Part shown: positions 50,161-60,242 of the stretch, piece by piece
Layout: every line of letters starts with the position of its first letter
Numbering within the stretch: position 1 is the stretch's first letter
Assembly (NCBI RefSeq): GCF_900091465.1
Contig: NZ_FMHV01000002.1
Span: forward strand, 6,324,001-6,388,000
Direction of reading: 5' to 3'
Length of the DNA: 64,000 nt
DNA from: Micromonospora rhizosphaerae
GTDB lineage: Bacteria > Actinomycetota > Actinomycetes > Mycobacteriales > Micromonosporaceae
Made by a program: the position numbers and the translations under genes
Notes under the pieces: model-generated
What the model saw: only the letters and a program-made list of their open reading frames with translations
Databases searched by the model: none
What the model was told of the DNA's origin: nothing

Positions 50161-50853
50161 TCAGACCAGGCTGAGCCGGCGGACCACCCGCTCGGGGATG
50201 TCCAGGTCGCCGGGGCGCAGCTCCCGGGTCACCGCCTCCGACAGCGGATGCACCGAGACGATCCGGTCGGTGCGGAAACAGCGCAGCCCGTCGCGAAGCC
50301 GACACCAGGCCACCAGGTACCAGTGCGTGGGGTTGCCGAGGTAGCCGAGCGGCTCCACGTCGCGTACGGAATCCGCGCCGGTGCGGTCCGCGTACCGGAG
50401 GCGGAGCACCCGTCGCGCGGCGACCGCGTCGGCGACGGCGGCCGGGACGGGCGTGGCCGGGCCGGCGCCGATCAGGTGCACCCGGCCAGCCAGCCGGTGC
50501 GCCTCGGCCACGCCGGCGGCCGGCATCACCGCGATCAGCTTGCGCAGCGCGGCGCCGGCGGCCGACACGAACGGCGTCCCGCCGAGCCGGTGCAGCGCCA
50601 CCGCCATCGCGACCGCCTCGCCGGCGGTCAGGTTGACCGGCGGGAGGGTGTGCGCGCGGTCGACCACGTAGCCGCCGGTGCGGCCCGGCTGGGCCCAGAT
50701 CGGCACGCCGGAGGCCTGCAACGCGGCGATGTCCCGCTCGATTGTGCGGGCGCTGACCTCGAAGCGCTCGGCCAGCCAGCGGGCGCTACGCGGCCGCGGC
50801 GACACCGCCCGCAACTCCTCCACCAACGCGTAGAGACGATCCGTCCGGTTCAC
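50161..50853 (-). CDS. HTH/WYL domain transcriptional regulator
   Basis: 230 residues. An N-terminal HTH_11 winged helix (RLYALVEELRAVSPRPRSAR, WLAERFEVSARTIERDIAAL) is followed by a WYL-type sensor domain (LRLRYADRTG, HWYLVAWCRLRDGLRCFRTD). Such proteins respond to small or nucleic-acid ligands. The GTG start is 7 bases after TAGCTT. The likely target is the downstream VOC gene. Confidence 0.85.
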   Translation of the reverse strand: MNRTDRLYALVEELRAVSPRPRSARWLAERFEVSARTIERDIAALQASGVPIWAQPGRTGGYVVDRAHTLPPVNLTAGEAVAMAVALHRLGGTPFVSAAGAALRKLIAVMPAAGVAEAHRLAGRVHLIGAGPATPVPAAVADAVAARRVLRLRYADRTGADSVRDVEPLGYLGNPTHWYLVAWCRLRDGLRCFRTDRIVSVHPLSEAVTRELRPGDLDIPERVVRRLSLV

Positions 50854-50866
50854 GCCCCGCAAGCTA
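50854..50866 (-). promoter_or_regulatory. Leaderless-type -10 box of the WYL regulator
   Basis: TAGCTT (50866-50861) lies 7 bases before the GTG. Confidence 0.45.
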
Positions 50867-50892
50867 ATCCCGGGGTACGACAGACCCTCGAG

Positions 50893-52242
50893 CTATAGCG
50901 AGAGGTAGCGCTGCCGCTCGTACGGGGTGACCTCGCGGCGGTACTGCTCCCACTCGGCCCGCTTGTTGCGCAGGAAGTAATCGAAGACGTGCTCGCCGAG
51001 CACCTCGGCGACCAGTTCCGAGCCGGCCATCACGTCGATCGCCTCGGCCAGGTTCTCCGGCAGCGCCTCGTATCCCATCGCGCGGCGCTCGGCGCTGGTC
51101 AGCGACCAGACGTCGTCCTCCGCGCCCGGGGGCAGCTCGTAGCCCTCCTCGATGCCCTTGAGGCCGGCCCCGAGCATTACCGCGAAGGCCAGGTAGGGGT
51201 TGGTCGCCGAGTCCAGCGAGCGGACCTCCACCCGGGCCGAGTTCGGCTTCCCGTACGCCGGCACCCGGACCAGCGCCGAGCGGTTGAGGTGACCCCAGCA
51301 GACGTACGCCGGGCTCTCGGTGATCCGGTCCGGCAGCGCCTGCGGGAAGAGCCGCTTGTACGAGTTGACCCACTGGTTGGTGACCGCGGTGTACTCCCGG
51401 GCGTGCCGGAGCAGGCCGGCGATGAACGACTTCGCCACCTTGGAGAGCTTCATCGGGTCGCCGGGGTCGTGGAAGGCGTTGCGCTCCCCCTCGAAGAGCG
51501 ACAGGTGGGTGTGCATGCCGTTGCCGGGCTGGTCGGTGAAGGGCTTCGGCATGAAGCTGGCCTGCACCCCGGTGGAGAGCGCCACCTCCTTGACCACGTG
51601 CCGGAAGGTCATGATGTTGTCCGCGGTGGTCAGCGCGTCGGCGTAGCGCAGGTCGATCTCCTGCTGGCCGGGGGCGACCTCATGGTGGCTGAACTCCACC
51701 GAGATGCCGATCCGCTCGAGGGCGAGCACGGCCTGGCGGCGGAAGTCCCGCGCGACGGCGTGGGTGGTGTGCTCGAAGTACCCGCCGGTGTCCACCGGGG
51801 TGGGCACCGAGCCGTCCATCGGGCCGTTCTCCAGCAGGAAGAACTCGATCTCGGGGTGGGTGTAGAAGGTGAAGCCCTTCTCGGCGGCCTTGGACAGCGC
51901 CCGGCGCAGTACGTGCCGCGGATCCGCCCAGGACGGGGTGCCGTCGGGGAGCAGGATGTCGCAGAACATCCGGGCGCTCTCGCCGCTCACCCCGCCCTCG
52001 AACGGGAAGACCTGGAAGGTGGTTGGGTCGGGCATGGCCACCATGTCGGACTCGTACACCCGGGCGAAGCCCTCGATCGCCGAGCCGTCGAAGCCGATCC
52101 CCTCATCGAAGGCCGCCTCCAGCTCGGCCGGGGCGACCGACACGCTCTTGAGCGTGCCGAGCACGTCGGTGAACCACAGCCGGACGAACCGGATGTCCCG
52201 CTCTTCCAGCGTACGGAGGACGAACTCCTGCTGACGGTCCAC
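50893..52242 (-). CDS. glnA2: Glutamine synthetase family protein GlnA2 (non-adenylylated)
   Basis: 449 residues, GSI-alpha type. FDGSAIEGFARVYESDM, HPEIEFFLLENG, GNGMHTHLSLFEG and the NRSALVRVPAYG active-site loop are intact. The adenylylation site is missing: the equivalent region reads DDVWSLTSAERRA with no tyrosine. It should therefore escape GlnE. The GTG at 52242 has GGGG 5 bases upstream. Gene order relative to glnE matches M. tuberculosis glnA2. Whether it makes glutamine or a gamma-glutamyl amide cannot be settled here. Confidence 0.88.
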   Translation of the reverse strand: MDRQQEFVLRTLEERDIRFVRLWFTDVLGTLKSVSVAPAELEAAFDEGIGFDGSAIEGFARVYESDMVAMPDPTTFQVFPFEGGVSGESARMFCDILLPDGTPSWADPRHVLRRALSKAAEKGFTFYTHPEIEFFLLENGPMDGSVPTPVDTGGYFEHTTHAVARDFRRQAVLALERIGISVEFSHHEVAPGQQEIDLRYADALTTADNIMTFRHVVKEVALSTGVQASFMPKPFTDQPGNGMHTHLSLFEGERNAFHDPGDPMKLSKVAKSFIAGLLRHAREYTAVTNQWVNSYKRLFPQALPDRITESPAYVCWGHLNRSALVRVPAYGKPNSARVEVRSLDSATNPYLAFAVMLGAGLKGIEEGYELPPGAEDDVWSLTSAERRAMGYEALPENLAEAIDVMAGSELVAEVLGEHVFDYFLRNKRAEWEQYRREVTPYERQRYLSL

Positions 52243-52457
52243 TTCAACCCCTCGCGACACTGTCTTCCGAGACCGGCCGGGCCGGTCCGGCCTGACCGCC
52301 CAGTCTCCACCGGGCTCGTTACGCCGACGTTACGCGACCAGCCCGCGGCCCGTCCTCCCCGTGTCCCGCCGCACGGACCGCCCGGGACGTACCGGGGTGG
52401 CCAGGGTCTCCCGCGTCCGGCCGTGTCGGGGTCCCCGGGCTGGGGCAAGATGAGGAC

Positions 52458-54218
52458 ATGCCCACGCTGCGTCTCGCCCTGTGCCAGGTCAACCCCACCG
52501 TCGGTGACATCGACGGCAATGCCGACCTGGTCCGCGGCTGGACCCGCAAGGCCGCCGACGCCGGCGCCCAGCTCGCGCTCTTCCCCGAGCTGATGCTGAC
52601 CGGTTACCCGGTCGAGGACCTGGTCTTCCGCCGGTCCTTCGTCGCCGCGTCGAAGGCCGCGCTGGAGCGGCTCGCCGCCGACCTGGCCGCCGACGGGCTC
52701 GGCGAGCTGCCGGTCATGGTCGGCTACCTGGACGCGGACGGCCCGCCGCAGGTCAGCGCCGACGCCGAGCCGGGCCGGGGTGCCCGAAACGCCGCCGCGC
52801 TACTGTACCGGGGCAAGATCGTCGCCACCTACTTCAAGCACCACCTGCCCAACTACGGGGTCTTCGACGAGGACCGCTACTTCGTGCCGGGCGACACGCT
52901 GACCGTGGTCCGGATCGGCGGGGTGGACGTGGCGCTGACCATCTGCGAGGACCTCTGGCAGGCGGGTGGCCCGTTCGCCGTCGCCCGGCAGGCCGGCGTG
53001 GGCCTGGTGCTCAACATCAACGGCTCGCCGTACGAGCTGAACAAGGACGACATCCGGCTGCCGCTGGTCCGCCGCCGGGCCGCCGAGGCCGCGGCCACCA
53101 TCGCGTACGTCAACATGATCGGCGGCCAGGACGAGCTGGTCTTCGACGGCGACTCGATGATCGTCAGCGCGGAGGGCCAGCTGCTCACCCGGGCGCCGCA
53201 GTTCGTCGAGCACCTGCTGGTGCACGACGTCGAGCTGCCGCCGGCGAAGGAGCCGGTGGACCGCGAGGAGGAGCTGGCCGACGGGATGCGGGTGGTCCGG
53301 GTCAAGGTCAGCGACACGCTGCCCGCCCCCACCGGCGAGGTCGCGGTCGGCGGCATCATCGAGCCGGTCGCCGACGAGGCCGAGGTGTGGCAGGCGCTGG
53401 TGCTGGGCCTGCGCGACTACGTCAACAAGAACCACTTCCCATCGTTGGTGCTCGGCCTCTCCGGCGGGATCGACTCGGCGGTGTCGGCGGCCATCGCGGT
53501 GGACGCGCTCGGCCCGGAGCGGGTGGTGGGCGTGTCGCTGCCCAGCCAGCACTCCTCGGAGCACTCCCGGGCGGACGCGGAGGAGTTGGCCAAGCGCACC
53601 GGGCTGGACTACCGGATCCAGCCGATCCAGCCCATGGTGGACGCCTTCCTGGCCAACATGTCGCTCTCCGGCGTGGCCGTGGAGAACCTTCAGGCCCGGG
53701 TCCGCGGCGTCATCCTGATGGCGCTGTCGAACCAGGAGGGCCACCTGGTCCTCACCACCGGCAACAAGAGCGAGTTGGCGGTCGGCTACTCCACCCTGTA
53801 CGGCGACTCGGTGGGTGGCTACAACCCGGTCAAGGACGTCTGGAAGACGCTGATCTGGCGGCTGGCCAAGTGGCGCAACGCGGACGCCGCCCAGCGTGGC
53901 GAGACCGCCCCGATCCCGGAGAGCTCAATCGGCAAGGCGCCCTCGGCCGAGCTGAGCCCGGGCCAGCTGGACAGCGACACCCTGCCGGCCTACGACGTGC
54001 TCGACCCGATCCTGATCGGCTACGTCGACGGCGACCTCGGCCGGGACGGGCTGATCGAGTCGGGCCACGACCCGGCGGTGGTCGACAAGGTGCTGCGGAT
54101 GGTGGATACCGCCGAGTACAAGCGGCGCCAGTCCGCCCCGGGCACGAAGATCTCGCACAAGGCGTTCGGGCGGGACCGCCGCCTGCCGATCACCAACCGC
54201 TGGCGGGAACACGGCTGA
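52458..54218 (+). CDS. nadE: Glutamine-dependent NAD+ synthetase
   Basis: 586 residues. The N-terminal nitrilase-like glutaminase has Glu44 (FPELMLTGYP), a Lys in TYFKHHLPNYG and Cys163 (TICEDLW). The C-terminal synthetase has the P-loop GLSGGIDSAVS and TTGNKSELAVGYSTLYGD. It amidates deamido-NAD using ammonia channelled from glutamine. Placement beside glnA2 fits glutamine use. A CAAGAT box lies 6 bases before the ATG. It coexists with the ammonia-type enzyme at 26769. Confidence 0.94.
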   Translation: MPTLRLALCQVNPTVGDIDGNADLVRGWTRKAADAGAQLALFPELMLTGYPVEDLVFRRSFVAASKAALERLAADLAADGLGELPVMVGYLDADGPPQVSADAEPGRGARNAAALLYRGKIVATYFKHHLPNYGVFDEDRYFVPGDTLTVVRIGGVDVALTICEDLWQAGGPFAVARQAGVGLVLNINGSPYELNKDDIRLPLVRRRAAEAAATIAYVNMIGGQDELVFDGDSMIVSAEGQLLTRAPQFVEHLLVHDVELPPAKEPVDREEELADGMRVVRVKVSDTLPAPTGEVAVGGIIEPVADEAEVWQALVLGLRDYVNKNHFPSLVLGLSGGIDSAVSAAIAVDALGPERVVGVSLPSQHSSEHSRADAEELAKRTGLDYRIQPIQPMVDAFLANMSLSGVAVENLQARVRGVILMALSNQEGHLVLTTGNKSELAVGYSTLYGDSVGGYNPVKDVWKTLIWRLAKWRNADAAQRGETAPIPESSIGKAPSAELSPGQLDSDTLPAYDVLDPILIGYVDGDLGRDGLIESGHDPAVVDKVLRMVDTAEYKRRQSAPGTKISHKAFGRDRRLPITNRWREHG

Positions 54219-54374
54219 CCCGAACCTCCCGACGGCCGGTGCTGGGCAAGCCGGCTCCGGCCGCGGGCGGGGAGTGAAATCCTCCACTGCGCCCTGCCGC
54301 CGGCCCGTCGTCCGGTGGGACGATCGCGGCGGAACCCGGGGACCGCGAAGGCGGCCTCGAGGAAGGAGAGAGTC

Positions 54375-55220
54375 ATGGTGGAGTCCACCCCGACCGAGGT
54401 GACCGCCCTCTACGGCGGGCCGGCCACCCGACGGGTCCGCACCCGCGACCTGATCGCCGCCAAGGAACGCGGCGAGCGCTGGGCGATGCTCACCTCGTAC
54501 GACCAGTACACCGCCTCGATCTTCGACCAGGCGGGGATCCCGGTGCTGCTGGTCGGCGACTCGGCCGCGAACAACGTCTTCGGCTACGAGACCACCCTGC
54601 CGGTGACCGCCGAGGAGCTGCTGCCGCTGGTCCGCGCGGTGGTACGGGCGACCCGGCACTCGCTGATCGTCGGCGACCTGCCCTTCGGCTCGTACGAGGA
54701 GGGCCCGACGCAGGCACTGCGCACCGCGGTGCGGTTCATGAAGGAGGGCGGCTGCCACGCGGTGAAGCTCGAGGGCGGCCGGCGCTGCGCCGACCAGATC
54801 GCGGCGATCGTCGGCGCCGGCATCCCGGTGATGGCGCACATCGGTTTCACCCCGCAGAGCGAGCACACCCTGGGCGGCTACCGGGTGCAGGGGCGGGGGG
54901 ACACGGCGGACGAGGTGATCGCCGACGCCCGGGCGGTGGCCGAGGCGGGCGCGTTCGCGGTGGTGCTGGAGATGGTGCCCGGCGAGGTGGCCAAGCGGAT
55001 CACCCACGAGCTGCGGATCCCGACGGTCGGCATCGGCGCGGGCCCGGACACCGACGCCCAGGTGCTGGTCTGGCAGGACATGGCCGGCCTGCGCACCGGC
55101 AAGGCGCCACGCTTCGTCAAGCGCTACGCCGACCTCGCCGGCGCCCTCACCGACGCGACCCGCCGCTTCGCTGAGGAGGTACGCGGCGGCGAGTTCCCCG
55201 CCGCCGAGCACACCTTCTGA
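54375..55220 (+). CDS. panB: 3-methyl-2-oxobutanoate hydroxymethyltransferase PanB
   Basis: 281 residues. The first step of pantothenate/CoA synthesis: transfer of a hydroxymethyl group to 2-oxoisovalerate. The signature [18 protein letters not shown], the metal-site [21 protein letters not shown] and AHIGFTPQS are present. GGAGAG lies about 6 bases before the ATG. It follows nadE by 156 bases. Confidence 0.95.
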   Translation: MVESTPTEVTALYGGPATRRVRTRDLIAAKERGERWAMLTSYDQYTASIFDQAGIPVLLVGDSAANNVFGYETTLPVTAEELLPLVRAVVRATRHSLIVGDLPFGSYEEGPTQALRTAVRFMKEGGCHAVKLEGGRRCADQIAAIVGAGIPVMAHIGFTPQSEHTLGGYRVQGRGDTADEVIADARAVAEAGAFAVVLEMVPGEVAKRITHELRIPTVGIGAGPDTDAQVLVWQDMAGLRTGKAPRFVKRYADLAGALTDATRRFAEEVRGGEFPAAEHTF

Positions 55221-55224
55221 CAGT

Positions 55225-55260
55225 GGCCGGGCGGTGCGGCTCCGGCCGCGCCGCCCGGCC
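55225..55260. terminator. Hairpin after panB
   Basis: GGCCGGGCGG (55225-55234) pairs with CCGCCCGGCC (55251-55260), with an inner GCGGC/GCCGC pair. It lies between two convergent genes. Confidence 0.8.
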
Positions 55261-55279
55261 CACGGCGCGCCGGCCGGTG

Positions 55280-55723
55280 TCACACCACGCAGAACTCGTT
55301 GCCCTCCGGGTCGGCCAACTGGACCGAGTAGTGGTCGTTCTCCGGCGCGTCCATCCCGCCGAGCACCCGCGCCCCGAGCGGCAGCAACCGGGCCACCTCC
55401 GCGTCGACGCGGGATCGCCGGATGGCCAACGGAACCCCTCTCCCGCCGCCGACCTTCAGATCGATGTGCAGTCGGTTCTTGATCGACTTCTGCTCGGGCA
55501 CCGGTTGGAACCAGATCCTCGGCCCGGCTCCGGTGGGATCCTCCAGCCGGTCCGCGCAGTCACCCTCGCCGAGCTCCTCCGGCGGGATCCCGATGGACAG
55601 GTACCAGTCCCGCCAGGTTGGGTACCCGTCCGGCGGTGGCTGCGGTCGATACCGCAACGCCTCCGCCCAGAACGCGACGAGCCGTGCCGGCTCCCGACAA
55701 TCGATCACCAGTTGCCACTCCAT
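55280..55723 (-). CDS. VOC family protein (glyoxalase-like domain)
   Basis: 147 residues: LVIDCREPARLVAFWAEALR, then WFQPVPEQKSIKNRLHIDLK and VQLADPEGNEFCVV. This is the PF18029-type glyoxalase-like family widespread in actinomycetes. No metal ligands can be firmly named. The ATG at 55723 matches family length; the longer frame upstream has no homology features. Confidence 0.8.
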   Translation of the reverse strand: MEWQLVIDCREPARLVAFWAEALRYRPQPPPDGYPTWRDWYLSIGIPPEELGEGDCADRLEDPTGAGPRIWFQPVPEQKSIKNRLHIDLKVGGGRGVPLAIRRSRVDAEVARLLPLGARVLGGMDAPENDHYSVQLADPEGNEFCVV

Positions 55724-55803
55724 ACGGCGATGATGCCGCCCGGTTACGACAGCCGATCGAGATGAGCTCGGCCGTCGACGCCACAGTTGTCGTACACCTG
55801 TAC

Positions 55804-55815
55804 TAGCCTGACGCC
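55804..55815 (+). promoter_or_regulatory. Leaderless-type -10 box
   Basis: TAGCCT (55804-55809) lies 6 bases before the GTG of the DUF222-HNH gene; a TTGTCG about 18 bases upstream may be the -35. Confidence 0.5.
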
Positions 55816-57165
55816 GTGATCGATGAGCTGGCGCGAGCCGATGCGGCGCTACGGTCGTGCTTGGGCCGGCCGGCATGGGCAATGCCCGAGCCGGACCTCG
55901 TCGATGCCCTCGACGCGGTGCACACCTTGGGGCAGCGCGTTGCGGCAGTGCAGCTGGCGCTGGTACGGGAGCTCGACGGGAGGGGCGTCGCCGTGGCGCA
56001 GGGCGCCTCGTCGACGGCGGTCTGGCTGCGCGACAGGCTGCGGCTCACCGTGCCGGCGGCCCGCCGACTGGTCGATCTCGCCGCCGCGCTCCACGAAGGC
56101 TCCCCCGCGGTCCGTGACGCCCTCGCCGATGGCCGGGTCGACGCGGCTCAGGCCCAGGTGATCACCGAGACCACGGCCGTCGTACGCGCGGAGGCCGGCC
56201 CTGCGGCGGGCGAAAAGTCGGTCGGCCTCCTCGTCGAATGGGCCGGGCAGTTCGACCCGTTCGCGCTGCGCAAGCTCGGCGCCCGGATTCTCGACCACGT
56301 CGCCCCGGAGGTTGCCGAGGCTGCCACCGGCCGGGCGCTGGAGGCCGAGGCCGCCCGCGCGGCCCGCAATCGCCACCTCACCCTCGCCGAGCTGCGGGAT
56401 GGCCGCCTCCGCCTGACCGGCAGCCTCGATGCCGAGGCGGCGGCCCTACTTCGCGCGGCGCTGGACCCGCTGACCGCCCCGTCCGGGCTGGACGACACCC
56501 GCTCCCCCGGGCAACGCCGTCACGACGCGCTCGGCGACATCTGTCGACTCGCCTTGCGCACCGCTGAGTTGCCAGAGCACGGCGGTGACTCCGCCCAGAT
56601 GGTCGTCACCACGTCCTACGACGCTGTCGTCGGTCAGCTCGGGGCCGGGACCCTTGACACCGGGCTGTCCCTGACGCCGGAGACGGTCCGGCGGTTGGCC
56701 TGCGACGCCGCCATCCTGCCCGCCGTGCTCGGCGGCGCCGGTCAGGTGCTGGACGTCGGCCGGCAACGCCGTCTCATCGCAGGACCGCTCCGCCGGGCGC
56801 TGGTCCTGCGGGACCGAGGCTGCGTCTTCCCCGGTTGCGACCGCCCGCCCCGCTGGTGCGAGGGCCACCAAATCCGACACTGGTCGGACGGCGGCGGCAC
56901 CACTCTGGACAATTCAGTTTTGCTCTGCCGGCACCATCACCGCCAAATCCATCACCACGGCTGGCAGGTCCGGCTCGCCGCCGACGGGCACCCTGAGTTC
57001 GTCCCGCCCGCCTGGCTCGACCTGCAGCGCCGCCCCCGCCGTAGCCGCCACCACCAACGCACGTACCTGCGCCAACAACCCGCTCCGACCTCCCTGGCAG
57101 GGACGGCACCGCGCACCACCGCGCGGCCTCCCGGCCGACCGTCGGCCCGTCCCCGGCCGCCATGA
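55816..57165 (+). CDS. DUF222 domain HNH endonuclease (13E12 repeat family)
   Basis: 449 residues. The DUF222 region (about 20-300) precedes an HNH nuclease motif: RDRGCVFPGCDRPPRWCEGH, HWSDGGGTTLDNSVLLCRHH, HRQIHHHGW, with paired cysteines for zinc and the catalytic His. Such genes are multicopy in actinomycetes, some near mobile elements. The Pro/Arg-rich C-terminus is disordered. The nuclease looks intact; biological role is unknown. Confidence 0.86.
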   Translation: MIDELARADAALRSCLGRPAWAMPEPDLVDALDAVHTLGQRVAAVQLALVRELDGRGVAVAQGASSTAVWLRDRLRLTVPAARRLVDLAAALHEGSPAVRDALADGRVDAAQAQVITETTAVVRAEAGPAAGEKSVGLLVEWAGQFDPFALRKLGARILDHVAPEVAEAATGRALEAEAARAARNRHLTLAELRDGRLRLTGSLDAEAAALLRAALDPLTAPSGLDDTRSPGQRRHDALGDICRLALRTAELPEHGGDSAQMVVTTSYDAVVGQLGAGTLDTGLSLTPETVRRLACDAAILPAVLGGAGQVLDVGRQRRLIAGPLRRALVLRDRGCVFPGCDRPPRWCEGHQIRHWSDGGGTTLDNSVLLCRHHHRQIHHHGWQVRLAADGHPEFVPPAWLDLQRRPRRSRHHQRTYLRQQPAPTSLAGTAPRTTARPPGRPSARPRPP

Positions 57166-57236
57166 CGGGTGAGCAGCCCTCTGCCGACGGCGGTCCGCCG
57201 ACAACCAACGGGACAAACTCGACCGCCGGATTGGTG

Positions 57237-57248
57237 TACGTTGCGGCG
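57237..57248 (+). promoter_or_regulatory. Leaderless-type -10 box
   Basis: TACGTT (57237-57242) lies 6 bases before the ATG of the DUF402 gene. Confidence 0.5.
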
Positions 57249-57878
57249 ATGATCTTCGAGCCGGGACAGGTCATCACCCGTCGCTACCTGCGCGGCCGCT
57301 GGTGCACGTGGGTGCAGCCCATGCGGGTGGTCTCCGACGACACGCACGGCCTACTGCTCTGGCATCCGGCCGGTAGCGACTTCGCCCGGCTCGTCGACGC
57401 CGACGGCAACACCCAGCACGAGATCACTCTCGACCAGATGCGCGATCCGAAGCTGACCATTCTTACCTGGCAGGAATACGACATCCTGGTGCTCATGCCG
57501 CCAGCAGCGGCGTACTCGGTGTGGTGGTTCTTCCGCGACGGCGTCTTCGCCGGCTGGTACGTCAACCTGGAGGAGCCGTATGTCCGACGGCCCGACGGCG
57601 TCGACACCACCGACCTGGTCCTCGACCTCGTCGTGACGCCGCAGCGGCAGTGGGAGTGGAAGGACACCGACGAGTTCGCCGAGCGCATCGGGAATCCGCT
57701 CTACTTCGACCGGGCGACCGCCGACGCCGCCCGCGCCGAGGGGGAACGGCTCATCAAACTCATCGAAACGGGCGAGTTCCCGTTCGACGGCACATACACC
57801 GACTTCGTTCCAGACCTGCACTGGGCGCCGCTGCGGCTGTCACCGAATTTCGAGGCGACGACGGTCCCGACGAGCTGA
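57249..57878 (+). CDS. DUF402 domain protein
   Basis: 209 residues. The middle SVWWFFRDGVFAGWYVNLEE followed by DLVLDLVVTPQRQWEWKDTDE is the DUF402 core (FomD-like fold), which holds metal-binding Asp and Glu residues. Relatives hydrolyse nucleotide derivatives such as CMP-phosphonate or act in nucleotide housekeeping. The ATG at 57249 is preferred because of the box 6 bases upstream. Confidence 0.8.
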   Translation: MIFEPGQVITRRYLRGRWCTWVQPMRVVSDDTHGLLLWHPAGSDFARLVDADGNTQHEITLDQMRDPKLTILTWQEYDILVLMPPAAAYSVWWFFRDGVFAGWYVNLEEPYVRRPDGVDTTDLVLDLVVTPQRQWEWKDTDEFAERIGNPLYFDRATADAARAEGERLIKLIETGEFPFDGTYTDFVPDLHWAPLRLSPNFEATTVPTS

Positions 57879-57961
57879 CCGGATACGTGCCTGCCCGGGG
57901 TCGATCCGCCACCAACCCTCGGCGTCAGGAGCCGAGGCTCACCTGGTCGGGATCCTGACCG

Positions 57962-58660
57962 TCACAGGTCGGTGACCCGGATGCCGGCGTGCGCCTTGTA
58001 GCGCTTGTTGATGGCGATCAGGTTGGCGGTGAACGCCTCGATCTGGTGGGCGTTGCGCAGCCGGCCGGCGTAGATGCCGCGCATGCCGGGGATCCTTGCG
58101 GCGAGCGCGGCGACCACGCCGGCCAACTCCCGGTCCTCGGTGCAGATCAGCACGTCGAGGTCGATCCGGTCGACCTCCGGGTCGGCCAGCAACGGCGCGC
58201 TGACGTGGTTGAACGCGGCGCACACCCGGGAGTCCGGCAGCAGTCCGGCGGCCTGCTGGACGGCGCTGCCCTCGGGGACGGTGAGCGCGTACGGGCCCTG
58301 CTTGTCGAAGCCCAGCGGGTTGACGCAGTCCACGACGATCTTGCCGGCGAGCGGCCCGGCCAGCGCGCCGACCGTGGCGGCGTGCCCGTCCCACGGCACC
58401 GCGATGATCACCACGTCGCTGCGCCGGGACACCTCGTCGTTGTCGGCGCCGGCCACGTCGGCTCCGGCCGGGACGCCGGGCAGCGCGGCGATCTCCGCGG
58501 CGGCCTGCGCGGCCCGCTCCGCCGAACGGGAGCCGATCAGGACGGTCTGCCCGGCCCGGGCGAACCGGTAGGCGAGACCTCGCCCCTGGTCGCCGGTGCC
58601 ACCGATGATGCCGACGGTCAGCCCGGAGACGTCGGGCAGTGTGGTCGCGTCGTAAGCCAT
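57962..58660 (-). CDS. NADPH-dependent F420 reductase (F420H2:NADP+ oxidoreductase)
   Basis: 232 residues. The N-terminal Rossmann motif TVGIIGGTGDQGRGLAYRFA, then LIGSRSAERA, VVIIAVPWDGH and VVDCVNPLGF match the Fno/NpdG family that moves hydride between F420 and NADP. An LLM-class oxidoreductase at 10922 is a possible user of F420H2. The ATG at 58660 follows GAGGAT by about 5 bases. Confidence 0.88.
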   Translation of the reverse strand: MAYDATTLPDVSGLTVGIIGGTGDQGRGLAYRFARAGQTVLIGSRSAERAAQAAAEIAALPGVPAGADVAGADNDEVSRRSDVVIIAVPWDGHAATVGALAGPLAGKIVVDCVNPLGFDKQGPYALTVPEGSAVQQAAGLLPDSRVCAAFNHVSAPLLADPEVDRIDLDVLICTEDRELAGVVAALAARIPGMRGIYAGRLRNAHQIEAFTANLIAINKRYKAHAGIRVTDL

Positions 58661-58731
58661 GCGGTCATCCTCGCAAAGGTCTCCGGCTGGCAGTGCGGCC
58701 GGCCACTGTGACAATCCCCGCTGGCGGCGGG

Positions 58732-60165
58732 TCAGGCGCGCTCGAAGAGGACCTTGCGCTGCGCCGGGTCGGCGGTCACCAGGCGGACCAGGATCCGCTC
58801 GCCGAGCGGCAGTTCGCCGGTGCAGCGGGCGCGCACCGGCGGCTGGTCCAGGGCCACCGTGCCGCCAGGCGGGCGGCCCGGCTTCGACTGGCCGTTCAGC
58901 GACGCGTCCACGTCCAGCACTGCAGCCTCGAAGGTTTCCCCTACCCGATGCTCCAGCAGCACCGCCTCGGCCAACTCGATGGCACCCCGGGCGGCCGCCG
59001 ACGCGGTCCGGTCGGTGGTCGACATCACCTCCGGCAGCTTCGGCAGCGCCGCGCGCGCCCAGTCGGGCACCGGCCGGCCTTCGTGCAGGGCCAGGCAGAC
59101 CTCGGTCGCGTACCGGTCGGCCAGCCGGCGCAGCGGCGCCGTGACATGCGCGTACGCGGCTCCGACCCCGCCGTGCTCCGGCTGCTCGGGCAACTCCCCG
59201 TCGAAGGCGGTGTACGCGGCGCCGCGCATCAGCTCGGCGGCCTGGTCGATGAACGCCGCCGCCCGGGGCTGTGAGGCGTCCAGCCGGACGAGGACCTCGC
59301 CCACCCCGAGCCCGTCCGGCCAGTCCACGCCGAGCGGGGCGGCGGCGAGCCGGAGCCGGTCGACCGCCTCCGGCTTCGGCGACGGCATGGTGCGCAGCAG
59401 CCCGATCCGGCCGGCGAGCATGATGTCCGCCGCGGCCATCCCGGTGAGCAGGGAGATCTGCGCGTTGTGGTCCTCCATCGGCCCCGGCCCACGCAGCACC
59501 AGCCGCCAGCCGTCGCCGTCCGGTTCGACGTCCTGCTCCGGCAGCGGCAGGTTGATCGCGCCCCGGCGGAACCCACGGGCGGCGAGCAGGCCGCCGATCT
59601 CGGGCAGCAGGGCGATCGGCTCGGGCAGCCGGCCGACGTCGGCGTCGGCCTGTACGCCGGCGTAGTCCAGCTTGGCGCGGCTGCGTACCCGGGCGCGTTC
59701 CAGGGCGACGGCAACCGTGTCACCGTCGGGATCGAGGTCGATGGTCCAGAGCACGGCCGCCCGGTCCTCGTCGGGCAGCAGGCTGGCCGCGCCCTCGCTG
59801 AGCGTGTGCGGGTGCAGCGGCACGTTGCCGTCGGGCAGGTAGACCGTCTGCCCGCGACGCCAGGTCTCCTCCTCCAGCGGGCCGCCGGGGCGTACGTGGG
59901 TGGCCACGTCGGCGATCGCGTACCGCACCCGGAAGCCGCCACCGGGACGGCGGCTGAGGTGCATGGCCTGGTCAAGGTCGCGCGAGGTCGCCGGATCGAC
60001 CGTGACGAACGGGACGTCGGTCCGGTCGGCGACGGCCGGCAGCGGTGCGGCCGCCGCCTCGTCCGCCTCGCGCTGCGCCGCGGCCGGAAAGCCCTTCGGC
60101 AGTCCCAGCTCGCGCCGTAGCGCGCCGAAGTCGATGCGGGGCGCCAGTACGCGTCGGATCACCAC
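58732..60165 (-). CDS. RNB domain ribonuclease (RNase II/R-type catalytic domain)
   Basis: 477 residues. The catalytic RNB segment [12 protein letters not shown] is at residues 57-68 with Asp57, Asp63 and Asp65, followed by [26 protein letters not shown] and [12 protein letters not shown]. The N-terminal cold-shock domains of RNase R/II are absent, and a short OB-like end follows. It degrades single-stranded RNA 3' to 5' in relatives. The compact form is common in actinobacteria. Confidence 0.88.
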   Translation of the reverse strand: MVIRRVLAPRIDFGALRRELGLPKGFPAAAQREADEAAAAPLPAVADRTDVPFVTVDPATSRDLDQAMHLSRRPGGGFRVRYAIADVATHVRPGGPLEEETWRRGQTVYLPDGNVPLHPHTLSEGAASLLPDEDRAAVLWTIDLDPDGDTVAVALERARVRSRAKLDYAGVQADADVGRLPEPIALLPEIGGLLAARGFRRGAINLPLPEQDVEPDGDGWRLVLRGPGPMEDHNAQISLLTGMAAADIMLAGRIGLLRTMPSPKPEAVDRLRLAAAPLGVDWPDGLGVGEVLVRLDASQPRAAAFIDQAAELMRGAAYTAFDGELPEQPEHGGVGAAYAHVTAPLRRLADRYATEVCLALHEGRPVPDWARAALPKLPEVMSTTDRTASAAARGAIELAEAVLLEHRVGETFEAAVLDVDASLNGQSKPGRPPGGTVALDQPPVRARCTGELPLGERILVRLVTADPAQRKVLFERA

Positions 60166-60242
60166 GCGGTCAATCCTGACAGCGCGGCGCGTGATCCGCT
60201 CACCGGCGTGGCGTTCGGCCGATCAGCGGCGGATCGCGGCTC

